Positions 1 to 8,619 of a stretch of 24,430 nucleotides of DNA are shown here, piece after piece. Source of the DNA: an uncultured Polaromonas sp. (lineage in GTDB: Bacteria > Pseudomonadota > Gammaproteobacteria > Burkholderiales > Burkholderiaceae); the NCBI GenBank assembly GCA_946479075.1, contig CAMLDT010000028.1, positions 1 to 24,430 on the forward strand, given 5' to 3'. Below the pieces are notes generated by a model that worked only from the letters and a program-made list of their open reading frames with translations, did not search any database and was not told the DNA's origin. Position numbers and translations under genes: made by a program. The first letter of the stretch is position 1; each line of letters begins with the position of its first letter.

Positions 1-93
1 TACGTGATGGAGCACGGCACCATCGTCAAGCAGTTTGCCCAGAACGAACTGACCCAGAACATGGGCATGCTGCAGGAATACCTGGGCGTCTGA
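1..93 (+). CDS. ABC transporter ATP-binding protein, LivF type (3' end only)
   Basis: Only the last 30 codons and the TGA stop lie in the window; the gene begins to the left. The visible tail (a YVMEHGTIV-type motif, then a short helix ending in EYLGV) matches the usual C-terminus of LivF/LivG ATPases of branched-chain amino acid ABC transporters, where the motif follows the H-loop histidine. It lies 56 bases upstream of the binding-protein gene on the same strand, so it probably supplies one of the two ATPases for the transporter encoded downstream. The Walker motifs are outside the window, so the assignment rests on the tail plus context. Confidence 0.75.
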   Translation, partial: YVMEHGTIVKQFAQNELTQNMGMLQEYLGV

Positions 94-149
94 ACCGCCC
101 GCCCATTGATCCCTTTTTTTCGTTTTCGACCACAACCCAAGGAGACCCC

Positions 150-1343
150 ATGAAACTCAAGACCCTCGTTGCCGCCATGGCCATCGGACTCGGCGCCGCC
201 GCTTCGGCCCAGAACACCGGCCCCGTGAAGATCGGCCTCATCACCGACATGTCCAGCCTGTATGCCGACATCGACGGCCCGGCCGGCGCTGAAATGGTCA
301 AGTGGGCCGTGCAGGACTTCGGCGGCAAGGTGCTGAACCGCCCGATCGAGGTGCTGTCCGCCGACCACCAGAACAAGGCTGACGTCGCCAGCTCCAAGGC
401 CCGCGAATGGATGGACAAGGACAACCTGTCCATGCTGCTGGGCGGCACCAACTCGGGCACCGCCCTGGCCATGGCCACGGTGGCCCAGGAAAAGAAACGC
501 CCCTTCATCGCCATTGGCCCCGGCTCGGCACGCCTGACCAATGAAGCCTGCTCGCCCTACACCGTTCACTACGCCTACGACACCGTGGCGCTGGCCAAGG
601 TGGCCGGCAGTGCGCTGGTCAAGTCCGGTGCCAAGAACTGGTACTTCCTCACCGCCGACTACGCCTTCGGCCACTCGCTGGAAGCCGATGCCTCCACCGT
701 GGTCAAGGCCAACGGCGGCACCGTCGTCGGCTCCGTGCGCCACCCGCTGAACGCTTCCGACTTCTCGTCCTTCCTACTGCAGGCGCAATCGTCCAAGGCG
801 CAGGTGCTTGCGCTGGCCAATGCCGGTGGTGACTTCACCAATGCCATGAAAGCCGCGAAGGAATTCGGCATCACCAAGTCCATGAAAGTGGCCGGCCTGC
901 TGGTGTTCATCAACGACGTCCACAGCCTGGGACTGGCCAACACCGAAGGCCTGCAACTGGCCGACAGCTGGTACTGGAACCAGGACGATGCCTCACGCAA
1001 GTTCGCCAAGCGATTCTTTGAGAAGTACAAGCGCATGCCGTCCAGCCTGCAGGCTGCCGACTACTCTGCCACGATGAACTACCTGAAAGCGGTGCAGACT
1101 GCCGGCACCACCGACGGTGACAAGGTCATGGCCAAGCTCAAGGGCATGAAGATCGACGACTTCTATCACAAGGGTCAGATCCGCGCCGATGGCCGCATGA
1201 TGCACGACATGTTCCTGTTCCAGGTCAAGTCGGCCAAGGACTCCACCACGCCCTGGGACTACTACAAGACCGTGGCCAGGGTTCCTGCGGAACAGGCCTT
1301 CACCACGGTGGCCGAGTCCAAGTGCGCGTTGATCAAGAAGTAA
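150..1343 (+). CDS. ABC transporter substrate-binding protein, branched-chain amino acid type
   Basis: Periplasmic solute-binding protein of 397 residues, Peripla_BP_6/LivK-like family. Residues 1-20 form a signal peptide (basic MKLK start, hydrophobic core, ASA-Q cleavage site). The mature protein opens with VKIGLITDMSSLYADIDGPAG, typical of the first strand and ligand loop of this family. The start is supported by an AAGGAG Shine-Dalgarno sequence about five bases upstream. It is followed by livH-type and livM-type permeases on the same strand, so it is the ligand receptor of that importer. The ligand cannot be read from sequence; in Burkholderiales such proteins bind amino acids, aromatic acids, amides and other small organic acids. 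Confident in the family, not in the substrate. Confidence 0.93.
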   Translation: MKLKTLVAAMAIGLGAAASAQNTGPVKIGLITDMSSLYADIDGPAGAEMVKWAVQDFGGKVLNRPIEVLSADHQNKADVASSKAREWMDKDNLSMLLGGTNSGTALAMATVAQEKKRPFIAIGPGSARLTNEACSPYTVHYAYDTVALAKVAGSALVKSGAKNWYFLTADYAFGHSLEADASTVVKANGGTVVGSVRHPLNASDFSSFLLQAQSSKAQVLALANAGGDFTNAMKAAKEFGITKSMKVAGLLVFINDVHSLGLANTEGLQLADSWYWNQDDASRKFAKRFFEKYKRMPSSLQAADYSATMNYLKAVQTAGTTDGDKVMAKLKGMKIDDFYHKGQIRADGRMMHDMFLFQVKSAKDSTTPWDYYKTVARVPAEQAFTTVAESKCALIKK

Positions 1344-1354
1344 GCTGAGCGCTG

Positions 1355-1393
1355 GTGGCCGCCCGCCCCGGTGGGCGGCCACTTCCGCTTTTT
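1355..1393 (+). terminator. Perfect 10-bp hairpin between binding protein and permease genes
   Basis: Arms GTGGCCGCCC (1355-1364) and GGGCGGCCAC (1373-1382) are perfect inverted repeats around an 8-base loop, starting 11 bases after the binding-protein stop. A T-run (1389-1393) follows after six bases. It could be a partial terminator or a 3'-end stabiliser that lets the binding protein be made in excess over the permeases, a common arrangement in ABC operons. The detached T-run makes complete termination unlikely. Confidence 0.6.
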
Positions 1394-1417
1394 CAGCACG
1401 TGAACTGACGGGCCTCC

Positions 1418-2302
1418 ATGGAAATTTTCGGCATTCCCCTTCAAGCCTTTCTGGGCCAGCTGTTGCTGGGCCTGGTCAACGGCGCGTTTTACGCCATGCT
1501 CAGCCTCGGGCTGGCAGTTATTTTCGGCCTGCTGGGCGTGGTCAATTTTGCGCACGGCGCGCTGTACATGCTGGGCGCGTTTGCGGCCTGGATCATGCTC
1601 GACAAGTTCGGCATCAATTACTGGGCGGCGCTGATCCTGGCGCCGCTGATTGTCGGCGCGCTCGGTGTGGTCATCGAGCGGCTGTTCCTCAAGCACCTGT
1701 ACAAGCTCGACCCGCTGTACGGCCTGCTGCTGACCTTTGGCCTGGCGCTGATTTTCGAGGGCGTGTTCCGCGAACTGTACGGCGCGTCCGGGCAGTCCTA
1801 CAACGTGCCCGAACTGCTGTCCGGGGCCACCAATCTGGGCTTCATGATCCTGCCGAACTACCGCGCCTGGGTGGTGCTGGTGTCGCTGATGGTCTGCCTG
1901 GGCACCTGGTACCTGATCGAGCGCACCCGCCTGGGCGCCTACCTGCGCGCCGGCACCGAAAACGCGGCGCTGGTGCAAGCCTTCGGCATCAACGTGCCCA
2001 TGATGGTCATGCTGACCTACGGCGCCGGTGCCGCGCTGGCCGCGCTGGCCGGTGTGCTGGCTGCGCCCATCATCCAGGTCAACCCGCTCATGGGCTCCAA
2101 CCTGATCATTGTGGTGTTCGCCGTGGTCGTGATCGGCGGCATGGGCTCCATCATGGGATCCATCGTGACCGGCCTGGGCCTGGGCATCGTCGAAGGGCTG
2201 ACCCGCGTGTTTTACCCCGAGGCCTCCAACATCGTGGTGTTTGTCATCATGGTGATCGTGCTGATGTTCCGGCCCGCGGGTCTTTTCGGCAAGGAGGCCT
2301 GA
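1418..2302 (+). CDS. livH: Branched-chain amino acid ABC transporter permease, LivH type
   Basis: Inner-membrane permease of 294 residues with about eight hydrophobic segments. Family hallmarks are visible: the N-terminal LVNGAFYAMLSLGLAVIFGL segment, VVNFAHGALYMLGAF, an ERTRLGAYLRAGTEN cytoplasmic coupling loop before residue 190, and GGMGSIMGSIVTGLGLG near the C-terminus. The length fits LivH proteins (about 290-308). It lies 74 bases after the binding protein, past a hairpin, and three bases before the livM-type gene, so the two permeases are almost certainly co-translated and form a heterodimeric channel. The symbol indicates family; the transported compound is unknown. Confidence 0.92.
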   Translation: MEIFGIPLQAFLGQLLLGLVNGAFYAMLSLGLAVIFGLLGVVNFAHGALYMLGAFAAWIMLDKFGINYWAALILAPLIVGALGVVIERLFLKHLYKLDPLYGLLLTFGLALIFEGVFRELYGASGQSYNVPELLSGATNLGFMILPNYRAWVVLVSLMVCLGTWYLIERTRLGAYLRAGTENAALVQAFGINVPMMVMLTYGAGAALAALAGVLAAPIIQVNPLMGSNLIIVVFAVVVIGGMGSIMGSIVTGLGLGIVEGLTRVFYPEASNIVVFVIMVIVLMFRPAGLFGKEA

Positions 2303-2305
2303 GTC

Positions 2306-3304
2306 ATGGCCCATGCCCCCACCTCCCCTGACAACAAGCCGATGTCCCCAGCCGCCAAACTCATCCGCATCACCTACATCACGCTGCTGGCACTGGCGCT
2401 GGTGGCGCCCATGCTCGGGCTGTACCCGGTGTTCGTGATGAAGCTGCTGTGCTTCGCCATCTTTGCCTGCGCCTTCAACCTGCTGCTCGGCTTCACCGGC
2501 CTGCTGTCCTTTGGCCACGCGGCGTTTTTTGGTTCGGCTGCCTATGTCACCGGCTGGTTCATCAAATCGCAGAACTTCACGCCCGAGCTCGGCATTCTGG
2601 CGGGTGTGGTCGCTTCGGCGCTGATCGGCCTGGTGGTCGGCGCAGTCGCCATCCGGCGGCAGGGCATTTACTTCGCCATGATCACGCTGGCGATTGCGCA
2701 AATGGTGTATTTCGTCTGCCTGCAGGCGCCGTTCACCGGGGGCGAAGACGGGCTGCAGGGCGTGCCGCGTGGCGCGCTGTTCGGCCTGGTGTCGCTGGAG
2801 TCCGACACCGCCCTGTACTACCTGGTGGTCGCGGTTTTCGTCGGCTGCTTCTTGGGCATTTCGCGCATCGTGCGTTCACCGTTTGGCCAGGTGCTCAAGA
2901 TGATCCGCGAAAACGAAGCGCGCGCCATCTCGCTGGGCTACAACGTGGACCGCTACAAGCTGCTGGCTTTTGTGCTGTCGGCCGGGCTGGCCGGGCTGGC
3001 CGGCTCACTCAAGACGCTGGTGATGGGTTTTGCCACGCTGTCGGATGCGCACTGGTCGATGTCGGGCGAAGTGATCCTGATGACCCTGCTGGGCGGTGTG
3101 GGTACCTTCTTCGGCCCGGTGTTCGGCGCCGGCATCGTGATCTCGCTGCAGAACATGCTGGCCGACAAGGTCGGCTCCTGGGTCAGCGTGATCATCGGCG
3201 TGATTTTTGTGATCTGCGTGCTGGCCTTCCGCAAGGGCGTGGTGGGCGAACTGCAGGCCTGGATGGAACGGCGCCGGCGCGCTGCCGCCAACCCCGGCGC
3301 CTGA
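2306..3304 (+). CDS. livM: Branched-chain amino acid ABC transporter permease, LivM type
   Basis: Second permease of the importer, 332 residues. LivM features seen are LLLGFTGLLSFGHAAFFG in the first third, IRRQGIYFAMITLAIAQM in the middle, the coupling loop SPFGQVLKMIRENEARAISLGYN near residue 200, and a GGVGTFFGPVFGAG motif near residue 265. The C-terminus is basic and cytoplasmic. It starts three bases after the livH stop. Its end faces the transglutaminase gene convergently with only eight bases between, so this is the last gene of the unit. No second ATPase follows, so the other ATPase must lie left of the window. Confidence 0.92.
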   Translation: MAHAPTSPDNKPMSPAAKLIRITYITLLALALVAPMLGLYPVFVMKLLCFAIFACAFNLLLGFTGLLSFGHAAFFGSAAYVTGWFIKSQNFTPELGILAGVVASALIGLVVGAVAIRRQGIYFAMITLAIAQMVYFVCLQAPFTGGEDGLQGVPRGALFGLVSLESDTALYYLVVAVFVGCFLGISRIVRSPFGQVLKMIRENEARAISLGYNVDRYKLLAFVLSAGLAGLAGSLKTLVMGFATLSDAHWSMSGEVILMTLLGGVGTFFGPVFGAGIVISLQNMLADKVGSWVSVIIGVIFVICVLAFRKGVVGELQAWMERRRRAAANPGA

Positions 3305-3312
3305 GTCACCCC

Positions 3313-4185
3313 TCAGTCGGCCATACCGGCGGTGGACAAGCCATCGCTGGTGTGTTCGGGCAGCACCAGCTGGCCGCTGTCATCGGGCAAGGCCTCGATG
3401 CTGATCACCGGTGCTGATGAAATCACACCACCAAACAGGCTGGCAAATGCTGCCGACGCGGCGTCCCGGCCGGTGCCCAAACGCACAAATCCCATGGGAA
3501 TCGCCGTGCCCGAGGGGTCGAACATATACCAGCGGTGGCCCACATAAACCTCGACATAGGCGTGGAAGTCGGTCGGGCCCAGCGCCGGGTCAGCGCCGTA
3601 GTCAATCCCGCTGACAAAACGTGCCGGAATGTTCACCGCGCGGCACAAGGCAATCATCAGGTGCGCAAAGTCCCGGCAGACGCCGGCCTCGTCGATCAGC
3701 GTGTCCACCGCCGTGGTGGTGCCGGTCGAGCTGTTGGAGGTGAAGGTCACGCGCTGGTTGACCCAGTCGCGGATGGCCTGCACCCGGCTGTAGCCCTGGC
3801 GCAAATGGCCAAATTCCTTGACGGCCAGCCGGTGCAGCCGGTCGGACTGGCAGTAGCGGCTGGGATAGAGATACGGCAGCACCTGCCCGGGCAGCTGCAG
3901 CACGCCGATCTCGGACAGCGTGTCGGGCAGCTCGCGAAAGTGGTGCACGTCCACGGTGGCGGCGTAATTCACCGTCAGCGGCCCGGGGTCGGCGTGAAAA
4001 CGCAGGTAGCGGTTGTGGCTCACGGCGTCGGTGTAAATGTCGGGCTGCAAGACCTGGCTGATGCCGAGTGTTTCATACACCACGGTTTGCTGGCGCGTCT
4101 GCGCCGCGTGGATATTGAAGACGAAATCGCAGCCCATATCGGCCACCTGGTAGCCGAGTTCGATGGAAAATTTAAGCCTGACCAT
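3313..4185 (-). CDS. Transglutaminase-like domain protein (cysteine protease fold)
   Basis: A 290-residue protein with an N-terminal beta-rich region (about 1-110) followed by a transglutaminase-like core. The putative catalytic triad is Cys170 (DEAGVCRDFAH), His208 (DFHAYVEVYV) and Asp223 (YMFDPSG). This pattern matches bacterial proteins of the transglut_core family, which act as proteases or amidases on unknown substrates more often than as cross-linkers. The ATG at 4185 is preferred because an AGGA sequence lies about ten bases upstream and homology-like sequence begins there; an in-frame extension to 4395 exists but reads as low-complexity basic sequence. No signal peptide is seen. It has no obvious functional link to the neighbouring transporter. 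Confidence 0.85.
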   Translation of the reverse strand: MVRLKFSIELGYQVADMGCDFVFNIHAAQTRQQTVVYETLGISQVLQPDIYTDAVSHNRYLRFHADPGPLTVNYAATVDVHHFRELPDTLSEIGVLQLPGQVLPYLYPSRYCQSDRLHRLAVKEFGHLRQGYSRVQAIRDWVNQRVTFTSNSSTGTTTAVDTLIDEAGVCRDFAHLMIALCRAVNIPARFVSGIDYGADPALGPTDFHAYVEVYVGHRWYMFDPSGTAIPMGFVRLGTGRDAASAAFASLFGGVISSAPVISIEALPDDSGQLVLPEHTSDGLSTAGMAD

Positions 4186-4533
4186 GGGAATGCGTCCTGA
4201 AGGGGTGCAGCAGCCTGCAAGCGCTGGCTGCAAAAACTGAAGAAGGCGGGGGTGAGGCGCGACGGCTTCGGCAGCATTCACTGCGGGCCGGGCATCACCG
4301 TCCATGTTGATTGTGAGGACAAAAAATGGCCCTGCCTGCAAGTCGCGCGAGTACCTCATTCGAGGCCGCCACCGCACCTGACGCAATCGCAGCACATTCG
4401 CCTACAGACCGCCTGGCAAGCCGCCCCTCGCTCCCTTTTTTAGCTGCTTACGTCCGTCAGTTATCAGCTTTAGCAAGGTTTTGCTCTTGGTTTTTCCAAG
4501 CAATCGCTGTCAAGCCGGAAGCCCTGCGAAACA
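4186..4533. other. Non-coding junction with abrupt GC-to-AT change
   Basis: 348 bases without a credible gene. The left two thirds have the GC-rich composition of the chromosome and should hold the transglutaminase promoter (leftward). From about 4440 the sequence becomes visibly AT-rich, marking the edge of the island that contains the TIR-like gene. Two short adjoining hairpins lie at 4472-4500. No tRNA, integrase remnant or flanking direct repeat was found. Confidence 0.5.
4472..4500 (-). terminator. Two adjoining small hairpins downstream of the island genes
   Basis: AGCAA/TTGCT (4472-4476 and 4481-4485, 4-base loop) directly abuts CTTGG/CCAAG (4486-4490 and 4496-4500, 5-base loop). They begin 33 bases past the stop of the leftward 156-residue gene. 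There is no clear T-run on the leftward strand, so factor-independent termination is uncertain. Confidence 0.3.
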
Positions 4534-5004
4534 TCACCCCGGATAAGGTCGCGAAGGATGGACAGCAATACCAAGTTTTTCAAGCCGCTCCCTCTCTGTA
4601 GCCAAGCCATCAACAATCTTCCGAAGCACCCGTCCTTTGACAATATGCTTTCGTTCCATCCTGTCATAGACATGCAACTCTTTTGGCTGCAATGGAGTTA
4701 CGTGTCCACAAGGAATAAAACCAATAATATTGTTTCTGGGCGCGATTTCGTCACCGGCTTTCACGGGATAAAAACTTGGATAGAAAACTTCACCATCCTG
4801 ATCTACAGCCACAATCCTTTCGAAATACAAAGGAAGGGACGTAGGGTTGATTATTTTTACCCACATTGCTAGATAGTTTCCAACGTCATCTTCGTTGGGT
4901 TGTTGGTTCCATCCGCAAACAATTTTAAGCCTCGTGCGATCAGTCAGCGATTTAATAGCGGTTGGCAAAAGACCCGCTATTAGACGGCCAAAAAATTCCA
5001 ACAT
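4534..5004 (-). CDS. Hypothetical protein, second gene of AT-rich island
   Basis: A 156-residue protein I do not recognise. The first 22 residues (MLEFFGRLIAGLLPTAIKSL) could form an amphipathic or membrane-associated helix. The middle (about 25-105) reads as alternating beta strands with VKIINPTSLPLYFERI and FYPSFYPVKAGDEI, suggestive of an Ig-like beta sandwich. The end (about 110-145) is charged and helical. The start has a GGAG motif about nine bases upstream. It lies 57 bases downstream of the TIR-like gene on the same strand and shares its AT-rich codon use, so the two are probably co-transcribed and arrived together. No catalytic motif is evident; a partner, anchor or regulator of the TIR protein is possible but is inference only. 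Confidence 0.7.
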   Translation of the reverse strand: MLEFFGRLIAGLLPTAIKSLTDRTRLKIVCGWNQQPNEDDVGNYLAMWVKIINPTSLPLYFERIVAVDQDGEVFYPSFYPVKAGDEIAPRNNIIGFIPCGHVTPLQPKELHVYDRMERKHIVKGRVLRKIVDGLATERERLEKLGIAVHPSRPYPG

Positions 5005-5061
5005 TTTTACGCTCCCATGGCTGACCGCAATGCAAAAGCGATCAGTCGGTCATAAAGTTGA

Positions 5062-5868
5062 CTATGTAATTGCTTTGTTTAGGTCGATTGAAAAACCTGC
5101 AGCCTTGAGTTCTCTTGCTAAACGGATCTTCCATCCTTCCGACCTATCCATAGTTTCGTAGACAAGGCCCAATACATCTGAAGGCATTTCAATCTCACCT
5201 TTCAAAAGTACAAAGGTTTTGTCTCTCCCAAGTTTTGCGGCGAAGTATCCCAACTCCAAAACAACATTTTGTCGCGGTCGATGCTTTTTATCTTGCTCAA
5301 CACCCACAGCATGCCCTAAGTCATCTGGAGTCATCAATACGACTGCAAAGCCAGCTCGACTTGCAAAATCCTCAAACTTTTCGATGACGGTCATTCCACG
5401 ATTTATCTGCTCTTGAAGAATAACTGGGACCACGCCAAGTTGCTCCAGAAATCGCGCTACTGCGTGCATTGCACCTTCGTCGTGACCATGCACGAGAAAA
5501 ACTGAATTCATTTTTGGAAGATCAGCTCTGATGCTTGGCGCTGCAAAACGGTTTACGCTGAAAATTCCTTCTGTATCGATATCGGATTTCCACCGACCCT
5601 GCAGCGTGTGATCCTTATCGATCGATGCAAGTATTTGAAGCCTTCCCAAACTCAGATGAGCAGAACCTCGGCTGGGTACGAGTCGAAGAGATAGCGGTTC
5701 TGCAGCCACACCGGACAACGTGTATTCATACTGACCAAGTGAGGGCTCACTGAATTTAGCCGTACCTGAGATTTGGCCTTCGACTTGACTTATGTCCACA
5801 GCAAGACCGCCAGAATTTGTTCCTTCAAATTTGCCAGTCCAGTAGCCGCTGTAGTCAGGTGCGCTCAT
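5062..5868 (-). CDS. TIR-like (CAP12/PCTIR-type) nucleotide-binding protein with N-terminal beta-rich domain
   Basis: A 268-residue two-domain protein. Residues about 118-240 match the TIR-like family found as effectors in CBASS and Pycsar systems: a first strand and loop VFLVHGHDEG (123-132), a helix with IEKFEDFAS (162-170), VVLMTPDD (176-183), and RQNVVLELGYFAAKLGR (199-215), where Glu205 corresponds to the expected catalytic glutamate for NAD+ cleavage. Residues 1-110 are beta-rich (GYWTGKFEGTN, GQISGTAKF, LQGRW) and not recognised; they could be a small barrel or sandwich that senses a trigger. An AAGGA sequence about six bases upstream supports the ATG at 5868. No cyclase gene is nearby, so it would be a stand-alone TIR protein. 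NADase activity and a defence role are inferred from the family. Confidence 0.83.
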   Translation of the reverse strand: MSAPDYSGYWTGKFEGTNSGGLAVDISQVEGQISGTAKFSEPSLGQYEYTLSGVAAEPLSLRLVPSRGSAHLSLGRLQILASIDKDHTLQGRWKSDIDTEGIFSVNRFAAPSIRADLPKMNSVFLVHGHDEGAMHAVARFLEQLGVVPVILQEQINRGMTVIEKFEDFASRAGFAVVLMTPDDLGHAVGVEQDKKHRPRQNVVLELGYFAAKLGRDKTFVLLKGEIEMPSDVLGLVYETMDRSEGWKIRLARELKAAGFSIDLNKAIT

Positions 5869-5928
5869 AAAGATCCTTAGATAGAAAGAAAACTAACTTC
5901 AGAGTTTCAGTGCTAGTTCGGTGCTGGT

Positions 5929-7380
<1,452 letters not shown>

Positions 7381-7482
7381 GCCGGATTATCGGCGCTGGG
7401 TCGCTTCAGCAGGCCGGCACCCGCCGTGTGGCGGTGTTCAGTGCAGGCGGTGCAGCACTGGCATCGTCCGAAAAATATGGAT

Positions 7483-7537
7483 CAAATTGGCCTCCAGCCC
7501 CCGTCCAGAAAGCGCAAGCAGCTACTTTATTGATAGC
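7483..7537 (+). repeat. Interspersed 55-base repeat, copy A
   Basis: Diverged copy of an element also found at 8485-8539 and, inverted, at 23256-23310. Shared blocks are a CAAA-rich start, GGCCTCCAGCCC, AGCGC-AGCAGCTA and a terminal TTGATA. This copy lies between dbpA and the PAP2 gene and has lost most of the central hairpin. I recall similar sequences in Comamonadaceae intergenic regions, but could not search. Confidence 0.65.
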
Positions 7538-7611
7538 GCACCCGCGGCACAATGACGGGCCCGTCGCTGGCCGGCAAGACCGCCAGGGGGTAGAGGCTTT
7601 AAGCTGCGGCG

Positions 7612-8460
7612 ATGCTTGCTCCCGATTTTTCCACCGCGCTGGTTCAAACCCTGGGCCAACACGCGCTGCTGCTGTTTGCCGTGCTGCTGGCCCTGTTGCT
7701 ACCGCTCGTCGCTGCGTTGTGGTGGCTGGCCCGGCGCTACGCGCTGCCGCACCCGACCAGCACCTTGAGGCCTGGCGTGCAGTTGCTGCTTCGGCTGGCC
7801 GCCGGTTTCGCGGCGCTCGTCGGCGGCGCCGCGCTGTTTGCCGGCATCGCCGAGGAACTCGGCGACGGTGAACGCGCCGGGCAGCTCGACCAGCTTTTTT
7901 CGGATGCCGTGCGTGACCACACCGCCGCCTGGGCCATGCAGGGCTTCGCCTGGATCACCCGCTTGGGCAATACCGAATTGCTGACGGTGGTTGGTATCGT
8001 CGTGGCTGGCGTGCTGCTGCTGCGCAGGCGGCGCGGGCTGGCGCTGGCCTGGGTGCTGGCCATCGGCGGCAACGCCTTGCTCAACACCACCCTCAAGGCC
8101 GTGTTCGCCCGGACCCGGCCGCTGCACGAGGGTGGGCTGATCCAGGCCGATGGCTGGAGCTTTCCGAGCGGGCACAGTTCCGGCGCGGTGGTGCTTTACG
8201 GCATGCTGGCCTGTGTGCTGCTGCACAGCCTGCCGCAGGCTCAGGCCCGGCGCGCAGGCCTGCCGCTGGTGCTGCTGGCCGCTGCCATCGCCTTCAGCGT
8301 GGGCTGCAGCCGGATCTTTTTACAGGTGCATTTCGCCACGGACGTGCTGGCCGGGTTTGCGTCGGGCACCGCCTGGCTGGCGGTGTGTATCAGCAGCGTC
8401 GAGCTGGCGCGGCACTACCGCGGCCAGCCGGCCATGGACCGCACAGGTCAAATGCCCTGA
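7612..8460 (+). CDS. PAP2-family membrane phosphatase
   Basis: A 282-residue membrane protein with about six hydrophobic segments and the three motifs of the phosphatidic acid phosphatase type 2 superfamily: KAVFARTRP (motif 1, near residue 163), FPSGHSSG (motif 2, near 184) and SRIFLQVHFATD (motif 3, near 233), the last holding the nucleophilic His and supporting Asp. Such enzymes dephosphorylate lipid phosphates, for example undecaprenyl pyrophosphate or phosphatidylglycerol phosphate; sequence alone does not decide. The N-terminal 60 residues add a membrane segment beyond the minimal fold. It stands alone, flanked on both sides by copies of the 55-base repeat in the same orientation. The ATG at 7612 is the first that precedes the leading hydrophobic segment. 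Confidence 0.88.
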   Translation: MLAPDFSTALVQTLGQHALLLFAVLLALLLPLVAALWWLARRYALPHPTSTLRPGVQLLLRLAAGFAALVGGAALFAGIAEELGDGERAGQLDQLFSDAVRDHTAAWAMQGFAWITRLGNTELLTVVGIVVAGVLLLRRRRGLALAWVLAIGGNALLNTTLKAVFARTRPLHEGGLIQADGWSFPSGHSSGAVVLYGMLACVLLHSLPQAQARRAGLPLVLLAAAIAFSVGCSRIFLQVHFATDVLAGFASGTAWLAVCISSVELARHYRGQPAMDRTGQMP

Positions 8461-8484
8461 TCCGCGCCCGCCGGACTTCATGCT

Positions 8485-8539
8485 CAAAAAGGCCTCCAGC
8501 CCTTGCTGGGCAAGCGCGAGCAGCTATCATTTTGATAAT
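8485..8539 (+). repeat. Interspersed 55-base repeat, copy B
   Basis: Best-preserved copy in the plus orientation. It contains CCAGC-CCTT-GCTGG (a 5-bp hairpin near 8497-8510) and ends with TATCA-TTT-TGATA (8525-8537). It begins 24 bases after the PAP2 stop, so it may serve as that gene's terminator as well as being a repeat. Against copy C the block CAGCCCTTGCTGG is identical. Confidence 0.75.
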
Positions 8540-8619
8540 AAAAGCCCCTGCGCTCCACCCGAGTGGGCGACTGCAGGCATGCTTGTGCCCTTCTGAACCG
8601 AGTTTTCCAGGCTTCATTC

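Noticed and set aside
1262..2701. Long leftward open frame (479 codons) opposite livH and livM
   Set aside because: Its protein is rich in His, Gln, Asp and Gly in the way typical of an antisense frame in GC-rich DNA, and the plus strand holds two clear permease genes.
4186..4395. N-terminal extension of the transglutaminase-like protein
   Set aside because: The in-frame extension is basic and low-complexity, whereas the ATG at 4185 has a Shine-Dalgarno-like AGGA and begins the conserved fold.
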